Notes: generated from the letters alone by a model not told the origin. Shown: positions 10,601-23,270, counted from the stretch's first letter. The stretch is DNA of 64,000 nt from Punica granatum (GCF_007655135.1 NC_045130.1:23503363-23567362); one strand, 5' to 3'. Numbers and translations are program-made.

Positions 10601-13600
10601 ATCGTGCTATGCCTCCATGCAAGCCTTCAACCCGACGTCGACAACAGTCCATCGAGTCGGCCTGCGTGCCACTTGAGTCTTTTCTATTTCAAGAGCGATG
10701 TACCTTGTGATTTGTACTAAGCCGTGGGCATTTACTTTTCTCTGCACACTCTGCACATATGCATCATGCAGTTTTCAAAACACACTATGATGTCGTTCGC
10801 GTTGACAAGTCCTAAGCATATTTTCTTATCGTCTTGGTAAGGGACGCCTCGCTCGGCCTCCTACCCGCGCCTCGACAGAGTCCACCCTCACACAAGGACC
10901 TCACCAACCCGCCACGAAATGCGGATGGCATATACTCTGGGACAGCATGATCGACCTCACCAACACTAGGTTCGATTACCGAGAGGTTGCTGAGAGATGA
11001 GGAACTCGCCGACCAACCACAACTTGGAGGGAACTCTCCTAAACCCTCGACAAGCTATAGAGATATGATCAGGAGCTCGTTTGAGCGAATGCCGCCTTAG
11101 AGAAGTTTAGGAAAGGGCCTCATGAAGGCCCACACATGCACTCTAAGATAGATGTCTCCGCAAGGCCCTCGCCTAGACCCAGTGCTTTCCGAGGTCGCGC
11201 TCGCTCAAACCCGAGTGTGATGGCAAATCAGCTTAAGGCTCTATTTTACAAAATTTGCATTCAATTTTGAACCTTTCAAGTCGACGTGAACGACAACATT
11301 AGCTTTTGAAAACTCACGCATTGCATGCAATTAAATTACGAATAGTTCTTGTTCCTTCATTGCTTTTCCTCTTCCCATTGCAGGAAATAACTGACAAGTA
11401 GGCAACTTGAACCTTGAACGATCACAATCAGGACAATAAACACTTCCCGTCCAGCACCTTGGAACTTCGACACCGAATCCCAACCCTCCATTAGCAAAAG
11501 ATCACAGGCAACAGCTCCGACGAACAGAGCATGGCTCTGCCCACCCGTCGCGAAAGTCACTAACACGGTCACATCTCTGACCGAAGAATGATTCCTGCCC
11601 ACCCTCCACTATGGCCATCAACCAGCCACTGGGGCAACATGCACTCTTCCCTAAACTCTCTTTTACATTTATTTATATGCATTCCCAAACAAGCTCCCGA
11701 CTAGAATGAACCACTCAAGTGAGCATTAGAACAATTCCAAAGATCCCCTATTAGTTCTTTCGGGCCTGTTCGACTCGCCTGTCCTCATGGGACCCGGCTC
11801 CCCGAGCCTTCCCTAGGACGGCTGTGCATGTCAATCCGCAATCAACGAAAGTACAACTATGCGGCCCCTAATCACAGTCTGACCACTCCAGGGTGGTGAT
11901 GACTAGACTCCCAGAATTGAGTGTCCCTCACGCGCGGCACTTCACGGGTCGCGCGCTGGACGAAGGAATTTCCCATGGGTCCAACTTACATTTCTTACCA
12001 CATATTCCATCGCATAATCGCCTAATGTATTATCCTCTTTGTCATCCTTCATAGGGAGACGCCAGTCGCGGGCGATGAGCGATGCGCGGGTTCACACCTC
12101 CTTGAGAACTCCTATCGGGTCTTTCTTCCTATACTTCAGCAGGGAAGGGCCAGACAAGGAGGTAACCCCTATGAAGCCGACAACGGAAGCGTTCGAACAA
12201 GCCGCATGCCTTCAGCGCAACCGTCTCAATCGACAAACAAGCATGCCCATCTGCTTCAAGAGTATAGCTCTCCAGCGTACAACTGATGCTAGAGCCACAA
12301 GCACGATCGGGGACGATGATTGTACAAGGCGCCCTCCACGGGTCACATTAACAATGAAGATCAGGGCATTCACGTTCATCATTCAGACCGAGACCACCTC
12401 GAACATCATCCGGCCACGATGAGCATTTCCAAGCGACATACGCTGGGGCATCCCCGGTTGAAGCTCGCAACAACACGACCTCGGCAAGCGACGTACACTG
12501 GGGCATCCCTGGTTAAAGTTCGCCTTGAGGTCGCCATAGTGGGTCACTCCAACAAACGACACTGGAACGCTCCTAGTCATCCGCATCAAGAATGGGCATC
12601 TTCCACAGCAAGCATCAGGACAATCTCAGTCACACACTCCCTAGGGCAATTTTGCATTTTCTTTCTCTAGACAATAGGGGAAATCACTTGTAAAGATTGC
12701 AAGGACGAAGAACACGTAGTTCGGCTTCCGAATGCATGAAGAACAAAAACCAAATCTCCGCGAGGCAAAGCGCATCAAAGCACCCGCAACAACGAAAACT
12801 TCGGGAAAAGTAAAACAAATACATGGGGACGCGATACTAACCCCAGTTGCAAGAAAAAAACAGAGCGAAAAGAAGCGGGAAAAAACCGCCAATGAAGAGA
12901 AAGAGAAAAGATGCGGGAAAAACCCGCCAATGAACAAAACAAGGCACCGCCGAAAACTCCGGCACCGCCAATTCGAAGAAGAAATCAACAAACCCCGACA
13001 AAAAGGGGAGGCAGCAGACGCAACTCTTCGACGGAGACAGAACGTAATGCACTCGGAGGTCGAATTATTCGAACCCTTCGCCATTGCAAACTTGAGAGAC
13101 AAAAGAATCGAGCCTGCTAGGTCGAAAACCCCTCAGAGCGACCTAGGCAAAAGCTAGGGCAAGAGAGAGGTATGACTGAAAATCCCAAGGCGAGCGGTCG
13201 TGGCAAAAGGAGAGTTCATCCCCTTTAGGTTGAGAGGTACAGCCCCGAGGTGGGTGACCGTAGTAAAAGGAGAGTAAAATGTGAGATAAGCAAAACAGTC
13301 ACCCTAGGCTCTCGCACACTGCGCGGACCAGGGATCCCTAAGGGAAATGCCCAGGTTATCTACTCCAACACGATCCTCGATCGGCTCTCCTACTGAACTC
13401 AACCATCCAAGGCGGATTCTTCTTCAAGCACAGCGGGTGACCAAGCACGCAATCCAAACAGTTCAAGACAGCCAACACCAACCAAAGGACGGAAAAGAAG
13501 GGGGGGTACATCTCACGGCAGACGTGAACCCGTGTATCCTTTCAGCCTTGGGCAACGTGCTCCCCAAGCTTTCTCTTTTCTCTTTGTCATTGCACAACTC

Positions 13601-14299
13601 CAAAATGGGTCACAGTCGCCCTTCAATCGGCTGCCACAAAGCCAAAATCCTAGACATTTCTTTCCGGGAGTCTAGTCATAACACTCTGGAAATGACTAGA
13701 CCGAGGTCTGACCAAATTTGAACAAAAAATTCCCCATGCGAGTTACAAATGCAGCCGCCCTATGGCACCCTGATGAGAAGGGTTCTAAGCTCATAAGGGC
13801 GTCGAACAACCGATAGAGCCGCTTGGGCACTTTTGAGAACGTCTCGATATGCCCATGCAAGGCCAACAGGAGCCTCGGAGGCCTCACATCGAGGCCTCTG
13901 AAAGCGGGACCCCCATTCGCATCACCAAAGCAAAAACTCTCCACGGGTCGCCCAGGCGACCCAAAACTGAAGAGCATGCGTCACAAACACTTCCTTTTAC
14001 CTGTGATTACAAATCGCTAGTAATCCCATAACTTACTAATTATGTCAGGATCACAGGTACAACAAACGGGGGAACTATGGCGGACTTTGATTTCCGACCC
14101 CTTGGGATACGTAGGCGCTCCACCCCAGAGCTCGAGTCCCACATCACAAGACTGGGGTATCCCCAATAGACAGGCAATCGCCCCAACAGCGAGACCAATC
14201 TCCGGCAAATCAATGCCTTCACGGTCGCATACCTGATGCCATTGTCCAACAAATTCTTAATCGTACGACAAATGGCGATCAACGCCAACCACCGTGTCC
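10601..14299 (+). other. Non-coding internal region of element Y
   Basis: No retroviral-type domain was found on either strand. The segment is repeated inverted in X (window start to about 2500) and, from about 11838 rightward, inverted in V (42168-44983). The 12640-13160 part is purine-rich on plus (many GAAAA and AAGAG runs) and stays open on both strands; a similar stretch occurs in V (43847-44298). I cannot tell whether it is degenerate coding sequence or simple low complexity. Confidence 0.5.
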
Positions 14300-14528
14300 C
14301 CACGGCATAACACCCGCGACATTTACTGCTTTCCGGACTTCGTGTCTAGTACTTCGAATCCATCTTTATAGCTTTCCGGACTTCGCGTCCACATTTACTG
14401 CGTTCCGAACTTCGCGTCCACATTTACCGCTTTCCGAACTTCGCGTCCACATTTACTGCTTTCCGGACTCCGCGTCCACATTTACTACTTTCTGGACTCC
14501 GCGTCCACGGACTTCGCGTCCACATTTA
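14300..14528 (+). repeat. Tandem array of about 29-base units in element Y
   Basis: About seven diverged copies of a unit containing CATTTACTGCTTTCCG and ACTTCGCGTCCA. It runs straight into the 32-base array and is related to it through the shared TTTACTGCTTTCC core. It also resembles the inverted array in V (42168-42600). Confidence 0.8.
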
Positions 14529-15172
14529 CTACTTTCCACGGGCTTTGGCCCAGTAATTTACTGCATTCCACGAGCTTCGGTCTAGTATTTTATTACTTCC
14601 CACGAGCTTCGACCTAGTAATTTACTGCTTTCCACGGGCTTCGGCCTAGTATTTTATTGCTTCCCACAGGCTTCCGCCTAGTAATTTACTGCTTTCCACG
14701 GGCTTCGACCTATCATTTTACTGCTTTCCACGGGTTTCGGCCTAGCATTTTACTGCTTTCCACGGGCTTCGGCCTAGTATTTTACTGCTTTCCACGGGTT
14801 TCGGCCTAGTATCCTACTGTTTTCCACGGGTTTCGGCCTAGTAATGTACTACTTTCGACGGGCTTCGGCCTAGTAATTTACTGCTTTCCACGGGCTTCGG
14901 CCTAGTAATCTACTGCTTTCCACGGGCTTCGGCCTAGTATTTTATTGCTTTCCACGGGCTTCGGCCTAGTAATTTACTGCTTTCCACGGGCTTCGGCCTA
15001 GTATTTTACAGCTTTCCACGGGCTTCGGCCTAGTATTCTACTGCTTTCCACGGGCCTCGGCCTAGTATTTACAGCTTTCCACGGGCTTCGGTCTAGTATT
15101 CTACTGCTTTCCACGGGCCTCGGCCAAATATCTTATTGCTTTCCACGGGCTTCGGCCCTACATATACCGCTT
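14529..15172 (+). repeat. Tandem array of 32-base units in element Y
   Basis: About 20 head-to-tail copies of a 32-base unit with core CCACGGGCTTCGGCCTAGTA and linker TTTTACTGCTTT. There are no unique spacers, so it is a minisatellite and not a CRISPR array. It sits about 230 bases upstream of the PPT and 3' LTR, matching the known 3' UTR tandem arrays of Tat/Ogre retrotransposons. Neighbouring units alternate between TAGTATTTT and TAGTAATTT endings, hinting at a two-unit higher-order repeat. Confidence 0.9.
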
Positions 15173-15383
15173 TGCGGGCTCAGGCCCCTCATTCTCCGTT
15201 TCATAATCTTCACCTCTCAACCATGTTGCTATCTTGTGATAGGCTCGTGCACTTGCACGTTTTCTCCCCATACATCCAACGCAGAGGAGCGAGCGACTAC
15301 AGGGAGTGACACCAGGGCGGTCGCCAGGACCAAAAGGGGTTCTTCTCATGATCTTTGGTTACATCCTCTAATCGGGCACACAA

Positions 15384-15398
15384 CCAAAGAGGGGCAAA
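15384..15398 (+). other. Polypurine tract of element Y
   Basis: A purine-rich CAAAGAGGGGCAAAC lies immediately 5' of the LTR start. Its place between the tandem array and the LTR fits the plus-strand primer of an LTR retrotransposon. Confidence 0.6.
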
Positions 15399-16943
15399 CT
15401 ATCAGCACCCCATTTTGGCCCACCGGCTCCCGACACAAGGACTCCCGACCGACGCTCAGGTTACTACTCGTGACCCGGCAATCGGAGGCGAACAAACGGA
15501 CATGGGGGCACGGATTATGGAAGAGAAGCAGGAATCGCTAGAGAAGCACAGAAATCAGGAGAACGAACGAACAGCGAACCCCAAAAACAGCAGAGGCCGG
15601 CACTGTGGCACTATTCATCACCGGATTACAGGAGCGTCAGAAGGTATCCATTATGGGACTTGAAAAATTCCTCTTGGTGCCAAAATGACCAATGGCACAT
15701 CCGGGCACACTTCAGAAGCACCCTGCTTAAGCCGGGGCACTCCCGAACATTCACAGACGCCTTCCTAGCGGGGCCCCCGAGAGGCCCGATTCACGAACAG
15801 ATAAACGACACCCGGAAACAGGCCTGCACACACCCAAGGACCACCAAGACCAAAGAACAAGTTTCAGACTGCCTTTCGGAGTTCGTCTTGGTCTCCCGAG
15901 TGGATCCCGACTCGGAGAAAGGGCCTCTTTTTGCACAGAAACGTGGCCAGAGACCCTTTTAATGAACCGTTAGTGCACGAAATCCACGCCAACCAATCCC
16001 GAGGACCTCAAGGCCTAGGAAAACGAACCCCGATCGCATTGCACAATCCATTTAGGTTTCCGGAGTACCATTCCGGCAACAAAATGGCCCCTTTCCAGCG
16101 GAATCTTGTGCTTAGAGCTCATTCGAGGAAATGTTGACGTCCGAGCTTTGCAACACCCACTCCCAACAACCCCCAGTAGCTACGAAATCATTTCGGCTCG
16201 AACCAAGAAAATCATACCGAGCTCCCGAGTGAGTTTTAGTGGTCATAAACGCCTCCCGACAAGCCTTCGGGACTCGTTTTTGACAAACGAAGATCACAGT
16301 GGTTTCCGTACACATCAGAACACTCGGGAAACACTAAGAAAGCCCCGTTTGCGAATTCTTAGGATGCCTCCAGATATCGATCTCCAGCCGGGGCCGACAA
16401 GTAAACCGTTCTGTCCAAAGCACAAAGCACGCCGACACGAGCAGTACAGCACGCAGAGGCGCGAACGAGCGACAGAAACGGACAACTTCACTCCGTTTAT
16501 CCAAACGGAACGAAATCGGCTTTCGAGTCCCCGGGACGCCCGAGCATTCACTCATACGAAGAATGTCAATATTAGGCTCATTAAAACTGTATTCACGCAT
16601 ACATCGATAATTCGTCGTTCAAGCGAACCACGGAAATCGAATGTGCGATCAATCGAGCCCCGAGCTTCTTCCGGCTTTCTTCCTAATCAAGTGAGACCCT
16701 TGAGCTAGCCAAGCCGAGCCAAGCCGCGAGCCATGACTCTCCTCTAAAGACAAGCCAAATGAGCCTCATCCACCCATTTTTCAAAATATCTCTTACACCC
16801 ATCAACTCCACTCTTCCATCCATCACTTCCCATCACCTTTCAAGATAACTTCCCCTCCTTAATCCATCTTAAAAATTCGGATCCCCCTAACCCTCTCCTT
16901 AATTGTGCTTTGTTTTCACTAATTGAGCCATTAAAGCCACATT

Positions 16944-16948
16944 TATAA
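16944..16948 (+). promoter_or_regulatory. LTR promoter TATA box (element Y 3' LTR)
   Basis: TTTATAAG lies about 1.5 kb into the LTR, followed by CTCTCTCTAGC and TTTCTCACTC, the same arrangement as in the other LTRs of the window. Confidence 0.45.
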
Positions 16949-19900
16949 GCTCATTGGGTCATTAACTTAATCACAACTCTTCTTGCAATCTCTCTCTAGC
17001 TTTCTCACTCAAGAACACTCTCCAGGATTTCAGCTTGCTGCAATAAGGCCAATTTTCCCAAAAACTCAACCGTTTTCCGGCGACCTCCATCCAACCCGAT
17101 CCAAACTTGACCAAACTTTATATCCCACACGTATTCACCCTTCCGAGTCCATTTACGATGTTAGTTTTGCCATTTGAAGTCATCTAGGTCCCGTTTCAGC
17201 CCAATCCAGATTCGGGTCCCTCGGGAGTTTCCCGGTTTCTAGGCGAGTTCTTCCTTCTCGACTTATCCGAGCCTCAAACAAACTTCATGCCCCACATGTA
17301 TTCGACCTCCCGAGTCCATTTCTGGCCTTAGATTTTCATTTGGAAGCTTCCAGTAGTCTGTTTTACCCCTGTCCAGAATCGGTCTCCCTAGACGGTTTCA
17401 CGGCTTTCCGGGCTTCTTTGACGCCATTCCTTCCCACGACCATGGCGAGTCGTGCCATCACTTTCTAAGGGTTCCTCATGACCCTCACTCTCCCCCGTGA
17501 CGAGGTGGTCACGTGCCGAGGGCCGCCCAACCACGCAAGACAGCCCTTTTCCAATCTTTTCCTTTACCGGGTTTTCATAGTTTTTTTTATCGGTTTCTCT
17601 TTGCATTTCCACAATTGAAATCAGTCGTGCGCACGCCACAAGCTGGTCACGAACACCAAGAGCAGTCCCTTAGGAGTCGGAGGAACTCGAGCCAGCTTGG
17701 TGCAACACCCGGAGCCCCCTTTGCAGCCGTTTCAACCCAAACAGCCCAGTCGGGTATGTTCCTTTGGTTTTCTTTTCTGACCTGAACTTTGCAGGAACAT
17801 ACAGGTCATCTCGGGATGAACCTCATTACGAGCCACCTATCACCGTGATCCTCAGTCAGTTAGGAGTCCAATGCCACCGACGTTGCATCAAAAGACCACC
17901 GGGAGCCTCTTGTGGAGCCATTTCTTCATCGGGTGCCAGTCGGTCTGTTTTGACCCGACTGGTCTGTCTTTTTTTTTACTGACCGGAATTTGTTTTTGAT
18001 TTTCGGAAAATCTACACGTGCTGTCCTCCCAAAATCTCCGCAGGCGCAATCCTTAGTCTCTTGGGAATCCAACGCAACTAGAATCCGACTGTACCGATTC
18101 GGGTCTGTTCGTTCCAGCCGAGTCTCTTGACTCCCTTTGCCACTTCTCCGACTCTTTCCTCGTGTTCTGAGGCTAGGTATAACCTCCCTATGACTTAGAG
18201 GGGTTAGGTCTTCGATCCTTGGTTGTTGTGGGGTGATAAGGTGATTAATAACCGTATTGCATGCAAGCTTGGATTTTTATTCGTTTTTATGCATGTTCAC
18301 ATCGTTCGTTACGTTCATACATCATTATATTATGTCCATCATGACGGGAAATGTTTAGAGTCGCGTAGGAAGAGGTCATCATGGTCCGTCATGCCACAAA
18401 GTCTCACGGTTAGGTCCTACGAGAAGGGACCGTGAGGTTTCGCGGCTCACCCGTGACCTAAGTGGTCTCTTCTTCCCCGAATACATTCACTTCCCGTATC
18501 CTTATAATGTTTGTTGTTATGATATGATAACATGGTGGAAATGGACTCGAATCTAGGTCGAAGGGACCATGACGGCTCGGGAGAACCAAGGGTACCCTTC
18601 GGTCATACCCTACGGGGATGAACTGAGAGGTCCTCATGATTCTTTCGGGCCACCCGTGGTCTCTTTGTCTCGATTTGGGATGGATTCCACGTTTTATTTT
18701 AGCTTATTGTTATCACATGAGTCGGTGTCGCTTTATCTATTCCTTTTAAATACGATATTTGTGTTTGCATCACGTGCTTGTTTGCGCACCCAAGATCATG
18801 GCGGCATCGGCTCTATAGAATGTGTGTTGTTATCATGTTTGACGTTTTATGCATGCAAGAAACGATTAGAACCGATACGAGAGACCATCCGGAATTCAAA
18901 TTGAGTCAAGGAAATATTCGATCATCTCCATTATGGAATGACCGAATTCCCCGTGACCCTCTTTGAGTTTAAGTTGGCCTCTTTTGTCGCTTTGAAATCG
19001 ACTCTTGGAATTGGCTGTAATTTCTTTTTTCGTTTAATCGTTGATTACGCGTTAGCTTCCATGTTAGGCGCATTAGTTTTGGACGATCGCCCATCGAACC
19101 CATAAGATTCGTGACTCGAAGACATAATCACTAAATAATCCCACAAACAGGGAAATGGGACGTGTCATTTGACTAATTAAACCATTCGGCCTAAATAATT
19201 GGACAAACCGAATATCAATTTGTAAACGCATTGACGGATTACGAAACGGTGGAAATGCCCTTTTCAAAATCCACAATTTCGTAACATCGAGACGCATAAC
19301 ACGAATAGAATCAGTGTCTAGGGAGCACTCGCGTACTACGACTCGAGTCCGGGCCCAATTTGAGGCGGCTCAAGTCGAAATACGTGAGTTCCCTTTGGAT
19401 CTCTTTGTGTCACGCGATCTCCATTTTACACGTGCACTTCACACATTTTACCGCCCAAGGGCATAACCATCATTTCGTGATCCGCCGATATCCTAGGCGT
19501 TAAGGAGACCAAAACACTACGATCTATGGATAGAAAGGGGCAGCCCGTTCGGGTGCAAGTTTCATTCGCATGGCCCATTTCATCCACTTTCGATGTTTCT
19601 ATCCTCTTACCGTAGATTCGGTAGTTAGCATTATTAATTCTGTTACAAAACATATAAAATCGGATTAATCATGCACTTGACTCAATCAAACATTAGATAA
19701 TGGCTAGGCGGAATACTAGGTTCCAAATCTAGAGTCAAAATGCGAGTTTGGCATATTCAGTGAAGCCGCAGTGACATTCACGAAATGAAATCTTAAAACA
19801 AACTCACACATGTAATTGGCCTAGAACCATATCCTAGCCCACCTCTTTGCTTGCCTAAGTTAGATACATTGTTTGATAATCAACCCCGGTTAATAACTGA

Positions 19901-20827
19901 TTAAATCACGTACATTCGGCCTAATACAGAACTCGTCTGTAGTTGTCTGTATTTGTCTGTATTTGTCTGTTTTTGTCTGTTTTTCATCAGTTTTATCAGT
20001 TTTCTTATATTTTCCATTTGCTTTTGCTAATTTGTCACGGCCCGGGTCCGAACCCATAGGTTACGTAATACACGGGGTCCAACGCCCCAAATCACCGAAC
20101 ACGAGGTCCCACGCCTTCTAACTCACTGAGCGCGTGCAACCCGAGTGCGGAATGAGATCTAGCCTTGAGTCACCATCACACTCCAAGTATGGCCTATGTG
20201 GAAGGCGATTTGGATTGGATGTGTGAAACATGTTTAGATATCACCTGGGAGCTTGATCGGTCAAACGGTGACAATGGGAATCAATCGGTTCTCCTGCCGA
20301 CCGTTGGTTCGATCGGACCCGACCCCCGGCTCTTTGAGCCCGCGTTGCCTTAATTTATTTATCGGTCATTCAAAACACACGGTGAGCCGGAGCGGAATAT
20401 TGGCCCAATGCAAATCGATCGGGATCCATTTACTTTATTCAGTTGTACTTTGTAATTATTCGAGTGTACATTACGAGGATCTTATTTGTACATCTATTCA
20501 TTCATTTGTAAGGATCCCCGATCAACAAGCGAGAGGTCTGAGTGTCGAACTGGTCAAGTTGGTCTATTAATACCTAGAGAGGAGTAAGCCCGAATACTCG
20601 AGGTTTCGGTTCACGCAGGGAGTCGACTACCGTGGTTTGACGAACTGTAAACGTTAGGATAGTTAACCGATTTCTCGACGCACAAGCCTACTCATCTTTC
20701 GGGTTCTTGGCCCAACTTGATCAATCCATTGACTTTACGGTGTCAAAACGGGCGAGTCAAGTGCAATCCTAAATCACATGGTAAATAAACAAAACGGCAA
20801 GCTTAGCAAACTAGAGTACCGTAAGGA

Positions 20828-20850
20828 CGTGCGGGATATAGGCCCGCACG
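20828..20850 (+). other. Conserved LTR hairpin (Y 3' LTR)
   Basis: Perfect 8-base arms CGTGCGGG and CCCGCACG flank a 7-base ATATAGG loop. The hairpin is intact in Y, W and A LTRs and recognisable in X, the Y 5' LTR and B. Confidence 0.7.
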
Positions 20851-20950
20851 TAATAGAACCCCCGAATTCAGAATTTTCGTTTCCGTATGATCATTGCCTT
20901 AGCATTTAGGTGTACTCCGTACCCCTAGACCCGGGCGACTCAACAGCCCT

Positions 20951-20964
20951 CGACCTACGGGTCG
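20951..20964 (+). other. UACG-tetraloop hairpin (Y 3' LTR)
   Basis: Arms CGACC and GGTCG around TACG, about 130 bases before the LTR 3' end. The equivalent in the Y 5' LTR is at 10115-10128. Confidence 0.6.
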
Positions 20965-21094
20965 TAAACAGTAAGTAGCGACTTCTTCTCACTTGCGTCC
21001 GTCGCGCGTCCCCGGAAAGGTGGACACTCCCAAGCCGCGTTGCATAGGCTTCGCGCATGCGTGCCCCGACGAGATTAAAATTCGGGTGCGCACA

Positions 21095-21476
21095 TATATA
21101 TATTCATCTTAGTCAATTTTTAATAAGAAGGAACATTCAAAAAATTGTGAGAGTATTATCTTTGGTTCTTGAAGAACTAATTCGAACTTATCGGATGTTT
21201 CCGTGGCGTTCATCAACGACTTATCAAACGGATTTCCACCACCGTTTGTGGCATCTTCATCGACTTATCAAACGGCTTTCTATCACCATTTGTGGCGTCT
21301 TCCTATATACCGAGGTTCTTGTTTCGCAATAAACAACGGGTTGAGGTAAATTATACCAAGGTTCTTGTTTATGTTGTAAACAACGAGTTCAGGGTTCGTC
21401 AATCAAATCTGATCGTGGAAGGATCTTGTGTTCCTTTAGTTGTCGGGTCTCGTCATTCTTGGCGGGAATCGCATCA
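21095..21476 (+). repeat. G1 left LTR (3' part)
   Basis: It ends AATCGCATCA two bases before the PBS. It contains a roughly 45-base tandem duplication (about 21205-21300, CGACTTATCAAACGG repeated). The left end is lost to the insertion of Y: the inverted right copy continues past this point with matching ATATATA sequence. Confidence 0.7.
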
Positions 21477-21478
21477 TT

Positions 21479-21490
21479 TGGTATCAGAGC
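21479..21490 (+). other. Primer-binding site of G1 (initiator tRNA-Met)
   Basis: TGGTATCAGAGC is the standard complement of the plant initiator tRNA-Met 3' end and lies two bases after the LTR end. Confidence 0.9.
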
Positions 21491-22081
21491 ATCAGGCTCC
21501 AAATCGGGTTTATCCTATCCTTTTTTGTTTCAATTTGCTGAGTTTCGCTTCATCGAGTTTGTTCTTTGTGGATTGTTAGCAGCAAAAAAAGAAAGAGCTG
21601 AAAAAAAAAATTTCGGCCAAAAAAAATATATACAGAGCTAAAAAAAAAAGATCGAAAGAAGACATCGTTGTCAATTTGATCCAAATTTTGTACCTCAGAC
21701 CATCTAAAGTTGTTATTTCCCTTTCTTTTTGATCTGCATTGATTCTGATTCCAGAATTTCATATAACATTCTGATATACTTCATTCTGGTTGCCTTTTCT
21801 CTTGTTTCTTTTCTTCCTGAAATTTCCTTTGACCATTAATTTTCCTTGATGAGTTCTTGGTGAATTGTTGCCATAAAATTTGGAGTTGTTTGTTTAGTTC
21901 CAAAAGAACTGAAAGAGAATTGTCGAGTGGAAAAAGGCAAGAGCGGTGAGAACATTAGAGGGTTAAAAGCCACGTTTGTTTGAGTGAAAACACAAGTGTA
22001 GAGTGATTCACATATTGAGTGTAAACACGTAAGGGAGAGAATTGTGAGGTCCTTTCTTTCTAACTTTATTTTGCAGCAATC
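21491..22081 (+). other. G1 leader, no gene seen
   Basis: Untranslated leader between the PBS and gag, with several A-rich runs (21585-21660). I see no open frame with domain support. Confidence 0.5.
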
Positions 22082-23270
22082 ATGTCTCACAACAATTCTA
22101 AGAGTATTCCCGAAGGTGCTATGGAATTGGCTGATTCGAAAGTACTTATGGAGGCCATGATGAGTGAGATGAAGCATGTGATGAGGTTGGAGTTAGAGCA
22201 GGTTCATGAACGGATAGATCGGATGGAGAACACATGTGTGGAGCAGACACGAAACGCTCCTACTGTGCGTAGGGGGAAAGAGTTCAACCGAGGGAAGTAA
22301 GGGTTGAAGATGAAGATAATTATGGGGCTGGTTTTGATGAAGAAGATGATCGGGATTCGGTTGTCAGTAATAGGAGACGTGCGGGGCGGTTTAGAGAAGT
22401 TAGGAATCGGGAAGACAATAACCTGGGTAGTATTAAGATGAAAATCCCATCGTTCCAAGGAAAGAGTAATCCTGAAGCATACCTTGAGTGGGAGAAAAAT
22501 GTGGAGTTTGTATTTGATTGTTACAGTTATTCCAAGCTTAGGAAAGTCAAATTGGCAGCCATTGAATTCTCGGATTATGCAATTGTTTGGTGGGATCAAT
22601 TGGTGATAAATAGGCGAAGAAATAAAGAGCCACCTATAGAGACGTGGGAGGAAATGAAAAGAGTGATGAGGAAGCGATTTGTTCTTAGTTATTACTACCG
22701 GGATTTGTATAATAAGTTGCAAAGTCTTAGGTAAGGTAACCGGAGTGTAGAGGAATATTTTAAGGAGATGAAAGTGGCCATGATTAGAGCTAACGTAGAG
22801 GAGGATCAGGAGGCTACTATGGCAAGATTTTTGGCTGGATTGAACCTAGAAATTCAAAATGCTGTGGAATTACAACATTATGTGGAGTTGGAGGATATGG
22901 TGCACATGGCCATCAAGATTGAGAACCAGTTCAAAAGGAGAGGCAATACATGTGCAAGCCAAAGTCCAAGCACATCCACTTGGAAACCGAATCAATGGAA
23001 GAAAGATAAGAAGCAATCCACATCGAAGTTGAAAACCGAGCAAAAGCAAGAAGCAACCAGCCACGTTCCTCAAGGTAAAACCGACGCTTCTACCTCCAGG
23101 AATCGTGACATTAAGTGTTTTAAATGCCAAGGCAGGGAACACATAGCAAGTCAATGCCCAATCAAGCGGGTCATGGTGATGCGAGACAATGGTGAAATTG
23201 TGACCGACAATGAAGATTCCGACACCAATGACATGCGCCATTGGAGGACGTTTCCGAAGAGGAATATTTA
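22082..23270 (+). pseudogene. Gypsy gag pseudogene (G1)
   Basis: Gag packages element RNA into virus-like particles. The frame starts at ATG 22082 (MSHNNSKS...). A frameshift near 22290 moves it to the frame that enters the conserved gag core from 22438, with [16 protein letters not shown], then WWDQL and [13 protein letters not shown] at about 22732, where related gag proteins usually have Gln, breaks the core before GNRSVEEYF. The C-terminal part (22768-23271) contains RANVEEDQEATMARFLAGLN, the block VELQHYVELEDMVHMAIKIE, and one zinc knuckle CFKCQGREHIASQC (CX2CX4HX4C). These are the usual landmarks of plant Ty3/Gypsy gag. At least one frameshift and one stop make it a pseudogene. Confidence 0.85.

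Larger units (their letters stand above)
8060..21094 (+). mobile_element. Element Y: non-autonomous LARD-like Ogre/Tat relative
   Basis: A plus-strand element with a 5' LTR remnant (8060-10255), PBS (10259-10277), about 5.1 kb of internal sequence, a PPT (about 15384-15398) and a complete 3' LTR (15400-21094). The first roughly 1.65 kb of the 5' LTR is displaced by the insertion of X. The internal region has no recognisable gag-pol. It holds a leader shared with the A/B elements, low-complexity open stretches and a large tandem array just upstream of the 3' LTR, where Tat/Ogre elements are known to carry hypervariable 3' UTR satellites. Y's 3' LTR ends inside the left LTR of G1, so Y inserted into G1. 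Its two LTR copies differ at roughly nine sites in one stretch of about 150 bases (9382-9530 against 20217-20365), so the insertion is not recent. Confidence 0.75.
15400..21094 (+). repeat. 3' LTR of element Y (5.7 kb)
   Basis: It starts TATCAGCACCCCATTTTGG (the family start TGTCAGC with G changed to A) and ends TGCGCACA at 21094. It has a TATA-like box at 16944-16948, intact hairpins at 20828-20850 and 20951-20964, and a two-copy GGTCCAACGCC repeat near 20075. All open frames inside, including a 200-codon one at 16106-16708, look spurious. Confidence 0.8.

Noticed and set aside
1..13000. A giant palindrome or segmental inverted duplication
   Set aside because: The arms have different LTR lengths and meet exactly at an LTR terminus within another LTR, which fits nested insertion better.
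14300..15172. CRISPR-like regular repeats
   Set aside because: Units are contiguous 29-32-base tandem copies without unique spacers, in plant retroelement DNA.
16106..16708. 200-codon open frame on plus
   Set aside because: It lies inside the Y 3' LTR, is not maintained in the corresponding X or Z LTR sequence, and has no recognisable domain.
15400..21094. Solo LTR
   Set aside because: A PPT-like tract and family internal sequence lie directly upstream and a matching 5' LTR remnant with PBS lies at 8060-10277, so it is read as the 3' LTR of Y.
22204..22722. 172-codon open frame on minus within G1
   Set aside because: It is antisense to recognisable gag sequence on the plus strand and has no domain of its own.
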